Of a stretch of DNA of 64,000 nucleotides, positions 37,041-45,758 are shown piece after piece (position 1 is the first letter of the stretch; the number at the start of each line of letters is the position of its first letter). Origin of the DNA: Geojedonia sp051814705 (lineage in GTDB: Bacteria; Bacteroidota; Bacteroidia; Flavobacteriales; Flavobacteriaceae); assembly GCA_051814705.1 (NCBI GenBank), contig JBPWQW010000008.1, positions 119,132-183,131 of the forward strand. Reading direction: 5' to 3'. Both the position numbers and the translations under genes were made by a program. The notes under the pieces are model-generated. The model ran no database searches. It had not been told where the DNA came from and saw nothing but the letters and a program-made list of their open reading frames with translations.

Positions 37041-38324
37041 TTATTTTAAATCTTTTAACCGGATGGATACCGCGTATTTATGTGCCTGCAAACCTTCAGC
37101 CTCCGCCATTAGTTCTATAGCGCCTCCAATAGTTAAAAGTCCTTCTTTTGATATTTTTTGAAAGGTAATACTCTTAGTAAAGCTATCTAAATTCACTCCT
37201 GAATAGGCTCTGCAAAATCCGTTAGTTGGTAAGGTGTGGTTGGTCCCCGACGCGTAATCACCAGCACTTTCAGGCGTATAATTACCAATAAACACGGAGC
37301 CTGCATTTTTGATTCCATCGACAAAATAGTCTTCATTTTTAGAACAAACTATAAAATGTTCTGGAGCGTATTCATTGATTAAATCGAGTGCAAGCTCATC
37401 CGTTTCAAGGTAAATAAGCTTTGAATTTGCAATGGCTTTTTCAGCAATGGCTTGGCGTGGCAAACTTTTGATTTGTAAATCCATCTGTTCAGAAACTGAT
37501 TGGATCAGCGTTTGAGATGTCGACACCAAAATCACTTGACTATCGGTTCCATGTTCTGCCTGACTTAACAAATCTGAAGCCACATAGGTCGCATTAGCAG
37601 AATCATCGGCAAAAACCAATAACTCACTAGGTCCAGCGGGCATATCGATGGCCACTCCATATTTAGTTGCCAATTGCTTCGCGACGGTGACAAATTGATT
37701 TCCAGGCCCGAATATTTTATACACTTGAGGAATGGTTTTTGTACCAAAGGTCAATCCGGCAATGGCTTGGATCCCTCCTACTTTTATGATTTTTGTAACA
37801 CCACATAATTGGGCCGCATATAAAATTTCGTTAGCGATTTTCCCTTCTTTATTGGGTGGTGAACACAATACAATGTCTTGACAACCCACAATTTGAGCAG
37901 GCACCGCTAACATTAACACGGTCGAAAATAAAGGCGCCGTACCTCCTGGAATATATAATCCAATAGAATTTATTGGCCGCTTTTCTTGCCAACATAATAC
38001 CCCTTTTGCGGTTTCTACTTCAACTCTGCTGGTTTTTTGGGCTTTGTGAAAAGTTTCAATATTAGATTTCGCCGTTTTTATGGCTTGTTTTAAGTCATCT
38101 GAAACTTGACTAGCAGCTTCTTGAATTTCTCTTTCATTTACTACAATGGATTCCAGAGTTACACCGTCAAACATCGCCGTGTATTTCGCAATGGCTTTAT
38201 CTCCATTACGTTTAACATCATCAAAAATTTGAACCACCGTGTTTTCAATATTCTCAATGGTTTGCGTTGGTCTACGCAATAGCTTTTGCCAATCTTTCTG
38301 TTGTGGATTTTCTATAATTTTCAT
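37041..38324 (-). CDS. hisD: Histidinol dehydrogenase
   Basis: HisD oxidises histidinol to histidine in two NAD-dependent steps at a zinc site. The 427-residue length is normal. Visible signatures are PGGTAPLFSTVLM, GPGNQFVTVAKQ, the zinc-ligand region LLSQAEHGTDSQ, EHF near 330 and GSVFIGNYTPESAGDYASGTNH (taken in pieces). It lies 33 bases after hisG. Confidence 0.97.
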   Translation of the reverse strand: MKIIENPQQKDWQKLLRRPTQTIENIENTVVQIFDDVKRNGDKAIAKYTAMFDGVTLESIVVNEREIQEAASQVSDDLKQAIKTAKSNIETFHKAQKTSRVEVETAKGVLCWQEKRPINSIGLYIPGGTAPLFSTVLMLAVPAQIVGCQDIVLCSPPNKEGKIANEILYAAQLCGVTKIIKVGGIQAIAGLTFGTKTIPQVYKIFGPGNQFVTVAKQLATKYGVAIDMPAGPSELLVFADDSANATYVASDLLSQAEHGTDSQVILVSTSQTLIQSVSEQMDLQIKSLPRQAIAEKAIANSKLIYLETDELALDLINEYAPEHFIVCSKNEDYFVDGIKNAGSVFIGNYTPESAGDYASGTNHTLPTNGFCRAYSGVNLDSFTKSITFQKISKEGLLTIGGAIELMAEAEGLQAHKYAVSIRLKDLK

Positions 38325-38357
38325 CTGTTCTTTTTTAACATGGACATTTTATAATCC

Positions 38358-39215
38358 TTAAATGACCATATTGTCAATTGGACACACCAATATACCTTGA
38401 GCACCTTTTAACTTTAATTCGTCTATAATTTCCCAAAACTCATTTTTATGGATGACCGAATGTACCGAACTCCAGCCTTTTTCAGCCAAGGGTAAAACCG
38501 TAGGACTTTTCATTCCGGGAATCACATCAATAATTTCTTGCAATCGGTCGTTTGGGGCATTCAACAAAATGTATTTGGATTGTCTGCCTTTTAAAACCGA
38601 CTGGAATCTAAATTGCAATCGGTCTAAAATAGCTTTCTTATCTTTAGTTATAACTGGGGAAGCCGCCAAAACCGCTTCCGATTTTAAGAGTACTTCTACT
38701 TCTTTTAGGTTGTTTTTGAAGAGTGTACTTCCGCTGGAAACAATATCTACAATGGCATCAGCCAAACCAATATTGGGAGCAATCTCTACTGAACCATTAA
38801 TGATATGAAGATTTGCTTCAATATTATTTGTTTTCAAAAACTCAATAACGGTATTGGGATAGGATGTGGCAATGCGTTTACCTTCTAAATCTTGAACGCC
38901 TCTATACTTAACCGATTTGGGTACCGCCACAGAAACTTTGCAGGTCGAGAAACCAAGTTTTTCAACAATGGTGATCTCTTTTCCCTTTTCCACCAAAACA
39001 TTCTCACCTATAATCGCTGCGTCTACCACACCATCTTTAAGGTATTGTGGAATGTCGCCATTGCGCAGGTAAAATACTTCGAGAGGAAAATTTTTGGCTG
39101 CTGCTTTAAGTTGATCTTTCCCATTATCAATGGAAATGCCAACTTCTTTAAGGATTTGCATGGAATCATCGTGCAAACGACCCGATTTTTGAACTGCAAG
39201 TTTTAATTTACTCAT
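38358..39215 (-). CDS. hisG: ATP phosphoribosyltransferase, long form
   Basis: HisG catalyses the first step of histidine synthesis. At 285 residues it is the long form with a C-terminal HisG_C (ACT-like) domain, so it should be hexameric, histidine-inhibited and independent of HisZ. Markers are LAVQKSGRLHDDSM, the loop GLADAIVDIVSSGSTL and the C-terminal PGMKSPTVLPLAEKGWSSVH. I prefer ATG 39215 (MSKLKLAVQ) over 39227. It is the first gene of the his operon, behind a leader peptide and attenuator. Confidence 0.96.
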   Translation of the reverse strand: MSKLKLAVQKSGRLHDDSMQILKEVGISIDNGKDQLKAAAKNFPLEVFYLRNGDIPQYLKDGVVDAAIIGENVLVEKGKEITIVEKLGFSTCKVSVAVPKSVKYRGVQDLEGKRIATSYPNTVIEFLKTNNIEANLHIINGSVEIAPNIGLADAIVDIVSSGSTLFKNNLKEVEVLLKSEAVLAASPVITKDKKAILDRLQFRFQSVLKGRQSKYILLNAPNDRLQEIIDVIPGMKSPTVLPLAEKGWSSVHSVIHKNEFWEIIDELKLKGAQGILVCPIDNMVI

Positions 39216-39281
39216 AATTTTGCCCAAGAAAGTGGGAGTCTTTTAATTGTGTTTGAGTAAATCTTCAAGGGTGTTTGTATG

Positions 39282-39313
39282 AAAAAACCCGTTTGATTTA
39301 CTCAAACGGGTTT
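39282..39313 (-). terminator. his attenuator terminator
   Basis: On the minus strand a perfect 12-bp stem (39302-39313 with 39285-39296, 5-base loop) is followed by six T. It lies 34 bases after the leader-peptide stop and 67 bases before hisG. The position and shape are those of an attenuator: formed when charged His-tRNA lets the ribosome finish the leader. Confidence 0.88.
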
Positions 39314-39346
39314 AAAAATATAGTTTTGATTTTATTCAATACATTT

Positions 39347-39403
39347 TCAGCTCGCCTGAGTGCCAGAATGAAAATGATGGTGATGTGATTGAATAAAATT
39401 CAT
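39347..39403 (-). CDS. hisL: Histidine-rich leader peptide of the his operon
   Basis: An 18-codon frame encodes MNFIQSHHHHFHSGTQAS, with His at positions 7, 8, 9, 10 and 12 (codons CAT CAC CAT CAT TTT CAT). It precedes a terminator and hisG, the pattern of ribosome-mediated attenuation. The stalling ribosome at the His block would cover bases up to the region of 39365-39385. Segment 39388-39399 (codons 2-5) is exactly complementary to 39329-39340 just after the stop codon, giving the expected 1:2 pairing. Confidence 0.9.
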   Translation of the reverse strand: MNFIQSHHHHFHSGTQAS

Positions 39404-39421
39404 TTTTAGTTGTTGTTTCGA

Positions 39422-39454
39422 CAAAGATTCGAAATAAAAATTTAAAATTCCAAA
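39422..39454 (-). promoter_or_regulatory. Candidate his operon promoter
   Basis: On the minus strand a TTTG (-33 like, 39451-39454) is followed after 21 bases by AATCTTTG (39422-39429), one mismatch from TAnnTTTG. Transcription would start near 39415, about 12 bases before the leader peptide. The spacing is slightly long. Confidence 0.45.
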
Positions 39455-39509
39455 TCTTTACCTATTATTTTAAAATTATTAAACAATTACAATTTTTGAT
39501 ACATCAAAA

Positions 39510-40325
39510 TTATTGATTTCCCAAAATAATTGGCAATCCACTATCTCCTGAACCAATAACAATAACTTTACTGTTAGGAGACTCTGCTAATTTCATGGTC
39601 GCATCAATACCTTTGTCTCTTAAAATCATAGGGTTTAAAGAGGCGCTTAAAATACGGTTGGCATCTGCCTTTCCTTGAGCTTCAATAACTTGTTTTTGGG
39701 CTTCTTTATCTGCAGTAACCAATCTAAACTCATATTCTAAAGATTCTTGTTCTTGTTTCAATTTACGCTCAATGGCATCTTTAATGGTTGGAGGCAAAGT
39801 CACATCGCGGACCAAAACTTCGTTTAATTGAATGTATTGATCTTCAACTATTTTTCTAGTTTCTTCAAAAATCTCTTGTTGAATGGCATCCCGTTTACTG
39901 GAATATAATTGTTCAGGTGTATAGCGTCCTACAACACTTCTAGCTGCTGAACGTATGGCCGGAAGCAACACGCGTTCTTTGTACATTTCACTTTTTTCTT
40001 GATGCAATTTCCCTAAATTCGCGAAATCAGGTTGAAACCAAATGGAAGCTTCTAATTTAATATCCAGACCGTTAGATGATAACACATTCATTTTTTCAAG
40101 AATTTCCTGCTGTCTAACTTCGTAAACAAAAATCTTGTTCCAAGGTGCAATGATATGAAATCCTTCGCCTAAAGGTGGTTGATCTGTAACAACTCCATTA
40201 TCAAACGTTTTATAAAGTACTCCAGCCTGTCCTGATCCAATAGTGACCGCTGATTTTGCTAATAATATTATTAGTGCAATAGCAACAATAATCACAGGCA
40301 AAGCAATTTTAGGTAATTTTTCCAT
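39510..40325 (-). CDS. Prohibitin-family (SPFH/band 7) membrane protein
   Basis: The 271-residue protein has one N-terminal membrane helix (about residues 7-24) and an SPFH domain (GSGQAGVLYKTF, GEGFHIIAPW, VYEVRQQEILEK). A charged coiled coil follows (KLKQEQESLEYEFRLVTADKEAQKQ), then the terminal PNSKVIVIGSG. It probably assembles into ring-like scaffolds on the inner membrane. It lies 9 bases after the VWA-like gene. Confidence 0.93.
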   Translation of the reverse strand: MEKLPKIALPVIIVAIALIILLAKSAVTIGSGQAGVLYKTFDNGVVTDQPPLGEGFHIIAPWNKIFVYEVRQQEILEKMNVLSSNGLDIKLEASIWFQPDFANLGKLHQEKSEMYKERVLLPAIRSAARSVVGRYTPEQLYSSKRDAIQQEIFEETRKIVEDQYIQLNEVLVRDVTLPPTIKDAIERKLKQEQESLEYEFRLVTADKEAQKQVIEAQGKADANRILSASLNPMILRDKGIDATMKLAESPNSKVIVIGSGDSGLPIILGNQ

Positions 40326-40334
40326 AGTTTTTAT

Positions 40335-42368
40335 TTAAATTAATCCGTTAAATTTTCTGATAAACCATTCAGCTGCAAGGCTTAATGATATTATACCGAG
40401 TAGAATTTTCCAATCGATCAAAGATACGACATTTTTATTGCTTTTTTGTATGGTCGCAAATCTATTATCTTTTATAAAATCATTAGCAAATCCGCTAATT
40501 TGATCTATAAAATAGGACTTGCCTGAGCTATTAATAGCCAACTGTTGAAGCTTGCTTACATTGGCATTTAAAAATTGTTGTTCAATATTATAATCCAATA
40601 TTTTAAAGGTACCTGATTTCGACATATTTTCATTGGTCACTGATACTGTAAAACGATAATCTCCAGGTTCCAAAGCACTCAAATCCACTTGATAACTATT
40701 GTTTTTAAGAATAAAAGGTAAAGAACTGGAAGCCTTATTGTTTATATTAATGAGATTTATATTTAAACTGGCATTACTCTCAAATTCGTAATTTTTATTG
40801 AAAAATTGGGCCGTGATTTTAACATCGTCGTTACCGTTGTAAAAAGATTCATAATTCAGATTTAATCGACTTCTGCTTTGGTTAGAACTAAGATATTGCA
40901 CTAATTTCCCGATAAAATTATCAAAGGCATTAAACGATTTATCTTCCATAAAACTCTGTGCTCTCCATCTCCAAACGCCTTCTCCATTGAGAACGGCACC
41001 TCGTCTATCATTAATTTCGAAAGTAGCCAGTAAAGGTTCATCTGTTCTGATTCCATGGATAGTTTTATATAAAATGGTCGTCTCAGGGATATTGAAGGCC
41101 GTTTTTCCAAATTCGGTTTGTAAGGGAGGAAAATCATTAAAGTTTAGATCATCTATGATAAATACTCCATAATTTTGATTTAATGCCGGTTGAAAGTTCT
41201 CAGTTTGACGCGAAATTTCCTGTTTATAATGACTTTGAATCCCGTTTAAAAATTGCCAATCAGTTTTAGTGCCCAGTATGACAAAGCTATTTCGTTTAAG
41301 ACGTTCGATTTCTTGGTATACCAATCTAAAGGTATTGTTTGGCTGATATAGTATAACCATTTGAAAATCATTAACTTGATTTAAATAATCTTCAGGCGAT
41401 AAAATTGAAGCACTGCGCTGTTCATTACTTTCGATGGCTTTTTTTAAAGCCCCCAAATCAGGATGTATGATATCCGAAACAATAGCCACATTGGTTTTTT
41501 GATCCATGACTTCAACGGCAAAATTCTTAATGTTATTGATCTTGTTTTTTTCATTGTCCAAAGGTTGCAATTCAGCTTTATAACTCTGAACGCCTACCTT
41601 ATCTGCAGGTAAAGTAACTTGGATAACTTGAGACGTTTTAGAGCTGTTAAAATGTAAGGGTTGTGAATGTACAACTCCACTTTCACTTGTGATTTTTAAT
41701 TGTGTGCTCATCGCCATATTGCCCGTGTAAACTGCCATTATTTCAACTGGAAATTTATTTTTTAAATAGGCGTATTTATTAACGTTTAGCTGTTCTATTT
41801 TTAAGTCGGAATAGGTTGTGGTATCTCCTAGTATTACGGGAAAAGTAGGCTGTTTATACTGTTGGGCCGAAAACTGATAGTCATTACCATACGTTTGATT
41901 CCCATCGGTTATGAGGATTGTAGGGGAAATAGAATGGGAATGGACTTCAGACAGGCGTTTAAAAATCTTTGCCAGGTTGGATTGCTTTTCCTTGAAAGTG
42001 ATCGCGCCAGAAGCATTCAAATCTTTACCAAAGGTATAAAACTCTAGATTAAATCGGGTGTTTAAGGAATCGTTTGACATCAAGGATTCCACTAATGTTT
42101 TCGCCTTTTCATCCTGATTTAAATACGCTATCGATTCTGAATTATCCAAAGCTATAATAAGGTTAGGCTTTTCGTTGTAATAGGTAATTTTATCAAATTT
42201 TGGATTGATCAAAAGCAACAAAACAGAAAAAAAGGTCAAGAATCTTAAAAATGCAAGCAGTTTATATACTCCAGAACGGTTTTTGGATTGATATAGATAC
42301 TGAAAAAGCGCTAATGATAGCGCCAAAATTCCAGCTAATATGATAAGTAAGATTGTTTCTATTTGCAT
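40335..42368 (-). CDS. Large VWA-like membrane protein
   Basis: The 677-residue protein has two N-terminal membrane helices (about residues 5-22 and 38-58), a VWA-like domain with a MIDAS-type start LIIALDNSESIAYL near residue 70 and LITDGNQTYG, beta-rich domains in the middle and one membrane helix at the C terminus (about 655-672). This architecture is common in Bacteroidota beside aerotolerance or stress operons. The function is unproven. It is followed 9 bases later by the prohibitin gene. Confidence 0.8.
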   Translation of the reverse strand: MQIETILLIILAGILALSLALFQYLYQSKNRSGVYKLLAFLRFLTFFSVLLLLINPKFDKITYYNEKPNLIIALDNSESIAYLNQDEKAKTLVESLMSNDSLNTRFNLEFYTFGKDLNASGAITFKEKQSNLAKIFKRLSEVHSHSISPTILITDGNQTYGNDYQFSAQQYKQPTFPVILGDTTTYSDLKIEQLNVNKYAYLKNKFPVEIMAVYTGNMAMSTQLKITSESGVVHSQPLHFNSSKTSQVIQVTLPADKVGVQSYKAELQPLDNEKNKINNIKNFAVEVMDQKTNVAIVSDIIHPDLGALKKAIESNEQRSASILSPEDYLNQVNDFQMVILYQPNNTFRLVYQEIERLKRNSFVILGTKTDWQFLNGIQSHYKQEISRQTENFQPALNQNYGVFIIDDLNFNDFPPLQTEFGKTAFNIPETTILYKTIHGIRTDEPLLATFEINDRRGAVLNGEGVWRWRAQSFMEDKSFNAFDNFIGKLVQYLSSNQSRSRLNLNYESFYNGNDDVKITAQFFNKNYEFESNASLNINLININNKASSSLPFILKNNSYQVDLSALEPGDYRFTVSVTNENMSKSGTFKILDYNIEQQFLNANVSKLQQLAINSSGKSYFIDQISGFANDFIKDNRFATIQKSNKNVVSLIDWKILLGIISLSLAAEWFIRKFNGLI

Positions 42369-42443
42369 TTAAGATTTGAATAAACTTCAGTACGATTCCT
42401 GCCTTCAGTTCGACTAAACTCACTGAGCACACAACAATGATAA

Positions 42444-43190
42444 TTAAGTAAGCATCCCACCATCCACATGAAGCGTTTGACCTGTGACATAAGCACTTAA
42501 ATCGCTGGCCAGAAACACACAGGCGTTGGCGATATCTTCTGGTGTTCCACCGCGTTTTAGAGGAATGGCATCTCGCCATCCTTTTACGGTGTTTTCATCG
42601 AGTTTAGCAGTCATTTCGGTTTCAATAAAACCGGGAGCGATAACATTACTTCTAATATTACGCGAACCCAATTCCAATGCTACAGATTTTGAAAAGCCTA
42701 TAATTCCAGCTTTCGATGCTGCATAATTGGTTTGTCCTGCATTTCCTTTTACTCCAACAACGGAGCTCATATTGATAATGGAGCCTTTGCGCTGTTTTAA
42801 CATGGTTCGCTGTACGGCTTTGACCATATTAAAAACAGATTTTAAATTCACTTCAATCACTTTATCAAAGTCTTCCTCACTCATGCGCATCAAAAGATTA
42901 TCTTTAGTAATTCCTGCATTGTTAACCAAGATATCGATGCTTCCAAATTCATTGGCGACTTCTTCTGCCAATTTCTGTGATTCATTAAAATCGGCAGCAT
43001 TGCTTTGATAGCCTTTTGCTTTCACACCTAAGGCAATTAATTCCTTTTCCAAAAGGTTTGCTGCTTCAACAGATGAACTGTAAGTAAATGCTATATTGGC
43101 GCCCTGTTGCGCAAATACTTGGGCAATACCTTTGCCAATTCCTCGGCTTGCTCCAGTAATAATGGCCGTTTTTCCTTCTAATAACTTCAT
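42444..43190 (-). CDS. fabG: 3-oxoacyl-[acyl-carrier-protein] reductase
   Basis: FabG reduces 3-oxoacyl-ACP with NADPH in fatty acid elongation. The 248-residue SDR has the cofactor loop GASRGIGKGIA, NAG (VNNAGITKDN), the catalytic Ser in MSSVVGVKGN, and YAASKAG for the Tyr-Lys pair. It has a candidate -7 box at 43218-43225, just after the sucD terminator. The 75-bp gap to the VWA-like gene contains a degenerate repeat fragment. Confidence 0.95.
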   Translation of the reverse strand: MKLLEGKTAIITGASRGIGKGIAQVFAQQGANIAFTYSSSVEAANLLEKELIALGVKAKGYQSNAADFNESQKLAEEVANEFGSIDILVNNAGITKDNLLMRMSEEDFDKVIEVNLKSVFNMVKAVQRTMLKQRKGSIINMSSVVGVKGNAGQTNYAASKAGIIGFSKSVALELGSRNIRSNVIAPGFIETEMTAKLDENTVKGWRDAIPLKRGGTPEDIANACVFLASDLSAYVTGQTLHVDGGMLT

Positions 43191-43217
43191 AGGTCCCGTA
43201 TAATTTTAGTTGATTTT

Positions 43218-43225
43218 CAAAGATA
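43218..43225 (-). promoter_or_regulatory. Candidate -7 box for fabG
   Basis: Minus-strand TATCTTTG matches TAnnTTTG, 27 bases before the fabG start and immediately downstream of the sucD terminator, which is where a new promoter is expected. Confidence 0.4.
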
Positions 43226-43247
43226 ACAATTACAAGTTGCAAGAAAT

Positions 43248-43277
43248 AAAAAAACCTCACAAGATTTTGTAAGGTTT
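43248..43277 (-). terminator. Rho-independent terminator after sucD
   Basis: On the minus strand a 10-bp stem (43267-43276 with 43253-43262, one G-U pair, 4-base loop) is followed by a run of seven T (43248-43254, partly in the stem). It lies 25 bases after the sucD stop. Confidence 0.8.
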
Positions 43278-43301
43278 TTAACACTATTTTTAGCTGATTA
43301 T

Positions 43302-44174
43302 TTATCTTAAAACTTCAGCTACTTTTTTACCAATTTCGGCTGGTGACTCCACAACATGGATACCACAGCTTCTCATAATTTTCTTTTTAGCTTGTGCTGT
43401 ATCATCGCTTCCTCCAACAATGGCGCCAGCATGTCCCATAGTGCGTCCAGCCGGAGCCGTTTCACCTGCTATAAAACCTACAATAGGTTTTTTGCTTCCA
43501 CTGTTTTTGTACCAATAGGCTGCATCTGCTTCCAATTGGCCTCCAATTTCACCAATCATAACTACAGCTTCGGTTTCAGGGTCATTAATTAATAATTCAA
43601 CCGCTTCTTTTGTAGTTGTACCAATTATTGGATCTCCACCAATACCAATGGCAGTGGTAATACCCAAGCCTTGTTTTACAACTTGATCGGCAGCTTCATA
43701 AGTTAAGGTACCCGATTTGGACACAATACCCACTTTTCCTCTTTTAAACACAAAGCCTGGCATAATGCCTACTTTGGCTTCTCCAGGAGTGATGACGCCT
43801 GGGCAATTTGGGCCGATTAATCGGCAATCTCTATGTTTTATATAATCTGCTGCCTTAATCATATCGGCTACAGGAATACCTTCCGTAATTGTAATGATTA
43901 CTTTTATTCCAGCATCGGCTGCTTCCATGATGGCATCGGCAGCAAAAGCTGGTGGGACAAAAATTATAGTGGTGTTGGCTCCAACGGCATCAACGGCTTC
44001 TTTTACCGTATTAAAAACAGGCTTATCCAAATGGGTTTGACCACCTTTACCAGGGGTTACGCCACCAACTACATTGGTTCCGTACTCAATCATTTGACCG
44101 GCGTGAAATGTACCTTCACTTCCTGTAAATCCTTGCACAATAATTTTTGAATCCTTATTTACTAAAACGCTCAT
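43302..44174 (-). CDS. sucD: Succinate-CoA ligase alpha subunit
   Basis: SucD binds CoA and carries the phosphohistidine of succinyl-CoA synthetase in the TCA cycle. The 290-residue length is exact. Signatures are GFTGSEGTFHA, the CoA loop GGVTPGKGGQTHLD, LIGPNCPGVI and the active-site GHAGAIVGG. The beta subunit SucC is not in the window. It has its own candidate promoter upstream and a terminator downstream. Confidence 0.96.
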   Translation of the reverse strand: MSVLVNKDSKIIVQGFTGSEGTFHAGQMIEYGTNVVGGVTPGKGGQTHLDKPVFNTVKEAVDAVGANTTIIFVPPAFAADAIMEAADAGIKVIITITEGIPVADMIKAADYIKHRDCRLIGPNCPGVITPGEAKVGIMPGFVFKRGKVGIVSKSGTLTYEAADQVVKQGLGITTAIGIGGDPIIGTTTKEAVELLINDPETEAVVMIGEIGGQLEADAAYWYKNSGSKKPIVGFIAGETAPAGRTMGHAGAIVGGSDDTAQAKKKIMRSCGIHVVESPAEIGKKVAEVLR

Positions 44175-44201
44175 GTATTTTTTAATTTTTAATTTTGAAA
44201 T

Positions 44202-44217
44202 CTTTACAAAAGTAAAG
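44202..44217 (-). promoter_or_regulatory. Candidate sucD -7 box inside a 16-bp palindrome
   Basis: CTTTAC AAAA GTAAAG is an inverted repeat. On the minus strand it contains TACTTTTG (44207-44214), matching TAnnTTTG, 33 bases before the sucD start. The overlap of palindrome and promoter element could mean repressor control, or be chance in AT-rich DNA. Confidence 0.4.
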
Positions 44218-44245
44218 GTTTAAGGAGTAATTCGATAGTGTTGTT

Positions 44246-45181
44246 TTATTTTTTATTTAAATCTTTCAATATTTTTGGAAGTTGTCTCAAGGATGCCATT
44301 GCTTTTAATTCTGCATTGACATCTTGGGCTGGGGTCCCCCAGTATGTTTTATGCCCTTCAGTCGACTTAGTAGCCCCTGATTGTGCCATTAAAACTGTTT
44401 TTTCTCGTATGGTAATTCCGCTAATGATTCCAACTTGTCCCCAAATGGTGACTTCGTCTTCTACAATGACACATCCTGCAATTCCAGTTTGGGATGCAAT
44501 TAAACATTTTTTTCCTATAACTGTATCGTGACCAATTTGAATTTGATTATCCAATTTAGTGCCTTCCCCAATGGTGGTATCTCCTGTAACACCTCTATCT
44601 ATTGTACAGAGTGCGCCAATATCCACACGGTCTTTTATGACCACACGTCCACCAGACAGCAATTGATCAAAGCCTTCAGGTCTGTTTTTATAATAAAAAG
44701 CACTAGCTCCTAAAATAGTACCGGCATGAATGGTAACATGATTTCCGATCACCGTATCATCATATATACTCACATTGGAATGAATTACACAATGGTCTCC
44801 AATAGTTACATGGTTACCTATAAAACAATTCGGTTGAATAACCGTGTTTTTACCGATTTTAGCAGAAGGTGAAATAGACACATTGGATGCCTCAAAGGGT
44901 TTGAAATGCTGGGTAAGCTTATTAAAATCCCTAAATGGATCATCACTAATTAACAAGGCTTTACCTTCTGGACAATCAACTTCTTTGTTTATGAGTACTA
45001 CGGTTGCCGCAGATTGTAGTGCTTTGTCATAATATTTTGGATGGTCCACAAAAACAATATCTCCAGCTGTAACAACATGAATTTCATTCATGCCCAACAC
45101 TGGAAAATCATCTACACCAACATAGTTGCAGTCAATGATTTCGGCAATTTGTTTTAAAGTATTTGGTTTGGAAAATTTCAA
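44246..45181 (-). CDS. Second LpxD-like UDP-3-O-acylglucosamine N-acyltransferase
   Basis: The 311-residue protein has an LpxD-like N-terminal uridine-binding domain (GDIVFVDHPKYYDKAL) and a left-handed beta-helix of hexapeptide repeats (for example IGDHCVIHSNVSIYDDTVIG) in residues ~105-270. The region RGVTGDTTIGEGTKLDNQIQIGHD matches the LpxD active-site His neighbourhood. It is clearly diverged from the canonical LpxD at 47945-48973 in the same operon. A different acyl-chain or sugar preference is possible but unproven. It follows efp by 6 bases. Confidence 0.88.
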   Translation of the reverse strand: MKFSKPNTLKQIAEIIDCNYVGVDDFPVLGMNEIHVVTAGDIVFVDHPKYYDKALQSAATVVLINKEVDCPEGKALLISDDPFRDFNKLTQHFKPFEASNVSISPSAKIGKNTVIQPNCFIGNHVTIGDHCVIHSNVSIYDDTVIGNHVTIHAGTILGASAFYYKNRPEGFDQLLSGGRVVIKDRVDIGALCTIDRGVTGDTTIGEGTKLDNQIQIGHDTVIGKKCLIASQTGIAGCVIVEDEVTIWGQVGIISGITIREKTVLMAQSGATKSTEGHKTYWGTPAQDVNAELKAMASLRQLPKILKDLNKK

Positions 45182-45187
45182 TTAACG

Positions 45188-45754
45188 TTATTCTTTAATA
45201 CGTTCTTTATACGTTCCTTTGTCGGTTTCAATTCTTATTTTATCTCCTTCATTGATAAACAAAGGCACATTAACTTCAGCTCCGGTTTCAACAGTAGCCG
45301 GTTTTGTAGCATTAGTTGCGGTATTGCCTTTTAGTCCAGGTTCGGTTGCTGTAACTTTAAGTACGACGCTTGCAGGCATTTCGATTGACAAGGGTAAATT
45401 GTCTTCAGCATTGATTAAAACTGTCACGACTTCGCCTTCTTTCATTAAATCTGGACGATCTAAAGCGGCCTCTAATAATCTAATTTGTGTGTAGTCTTCT
45501 GTATTCATAAAATGGTAAAACTCCCCATCATGATACAAAAATTGAAATTTGTGGGTTTCTACCCTAACTTCTTCAATTTTATGTCCTGCAGAAAAGGTAT
45601 TGTCCAACACTTTTCCAGAGGTGACACTTTTCATTTTTGTTCTTACAAATGCTGGACCTTTACCGGGTTTAACATGTAAAAACTCTGTAATTTTATAAAT
45701 ATCATTATTGTACCTGATGCACAATCCGTTTCTAATATCTGATGTACTAGCCAT
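45188..45754 (-). CDS. efp: Elongation factor P
   Basis: EF-P relieves ribosome stalling at polyproline. Its 188 residues form the KOW-like N domain and two OB domains. The modifiable tip is HVKPGKGPAFVRTK, with Lys at the tip position. The C-terminal motif INEGDKIRIETDKGTYKER is typical. It lies within the lipid A gene cluster, 4 bases after lpxA. Confidence 0.97.
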   Translation of the reverse strand: MASTSDIRNGLCIRYNNDIYKITEFLHVKPGKGPAFVRTKMKSVTSGKVLDNTFSAGHKIEEVRVETHKFQFLYHDGEFYHFMNTEDYTQIRLLEAALDRPDLMKEGEVVTVLINAEDNLPLSIEMPASVVLKVTATEPGLKGNTATNATKPATVETGAEVNVPLFINEGDKIRIETDKGTYKERIKE

Positions 45755-45758
45755 AAAT

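Noticed and set aside
38452..39206. Two plus-strand ORFs of 118 and 104 residues opposite hisG
   Set aside because: They are antisense frames of a well-supported enzyme gene.
39493..39509. Terminator after the prohibitin gene
   Set aside because: TTTTGAT/ATCAAAA can pair, but the stem is almost entirely A-T, has a 2-base loop and lacks a proper T run.
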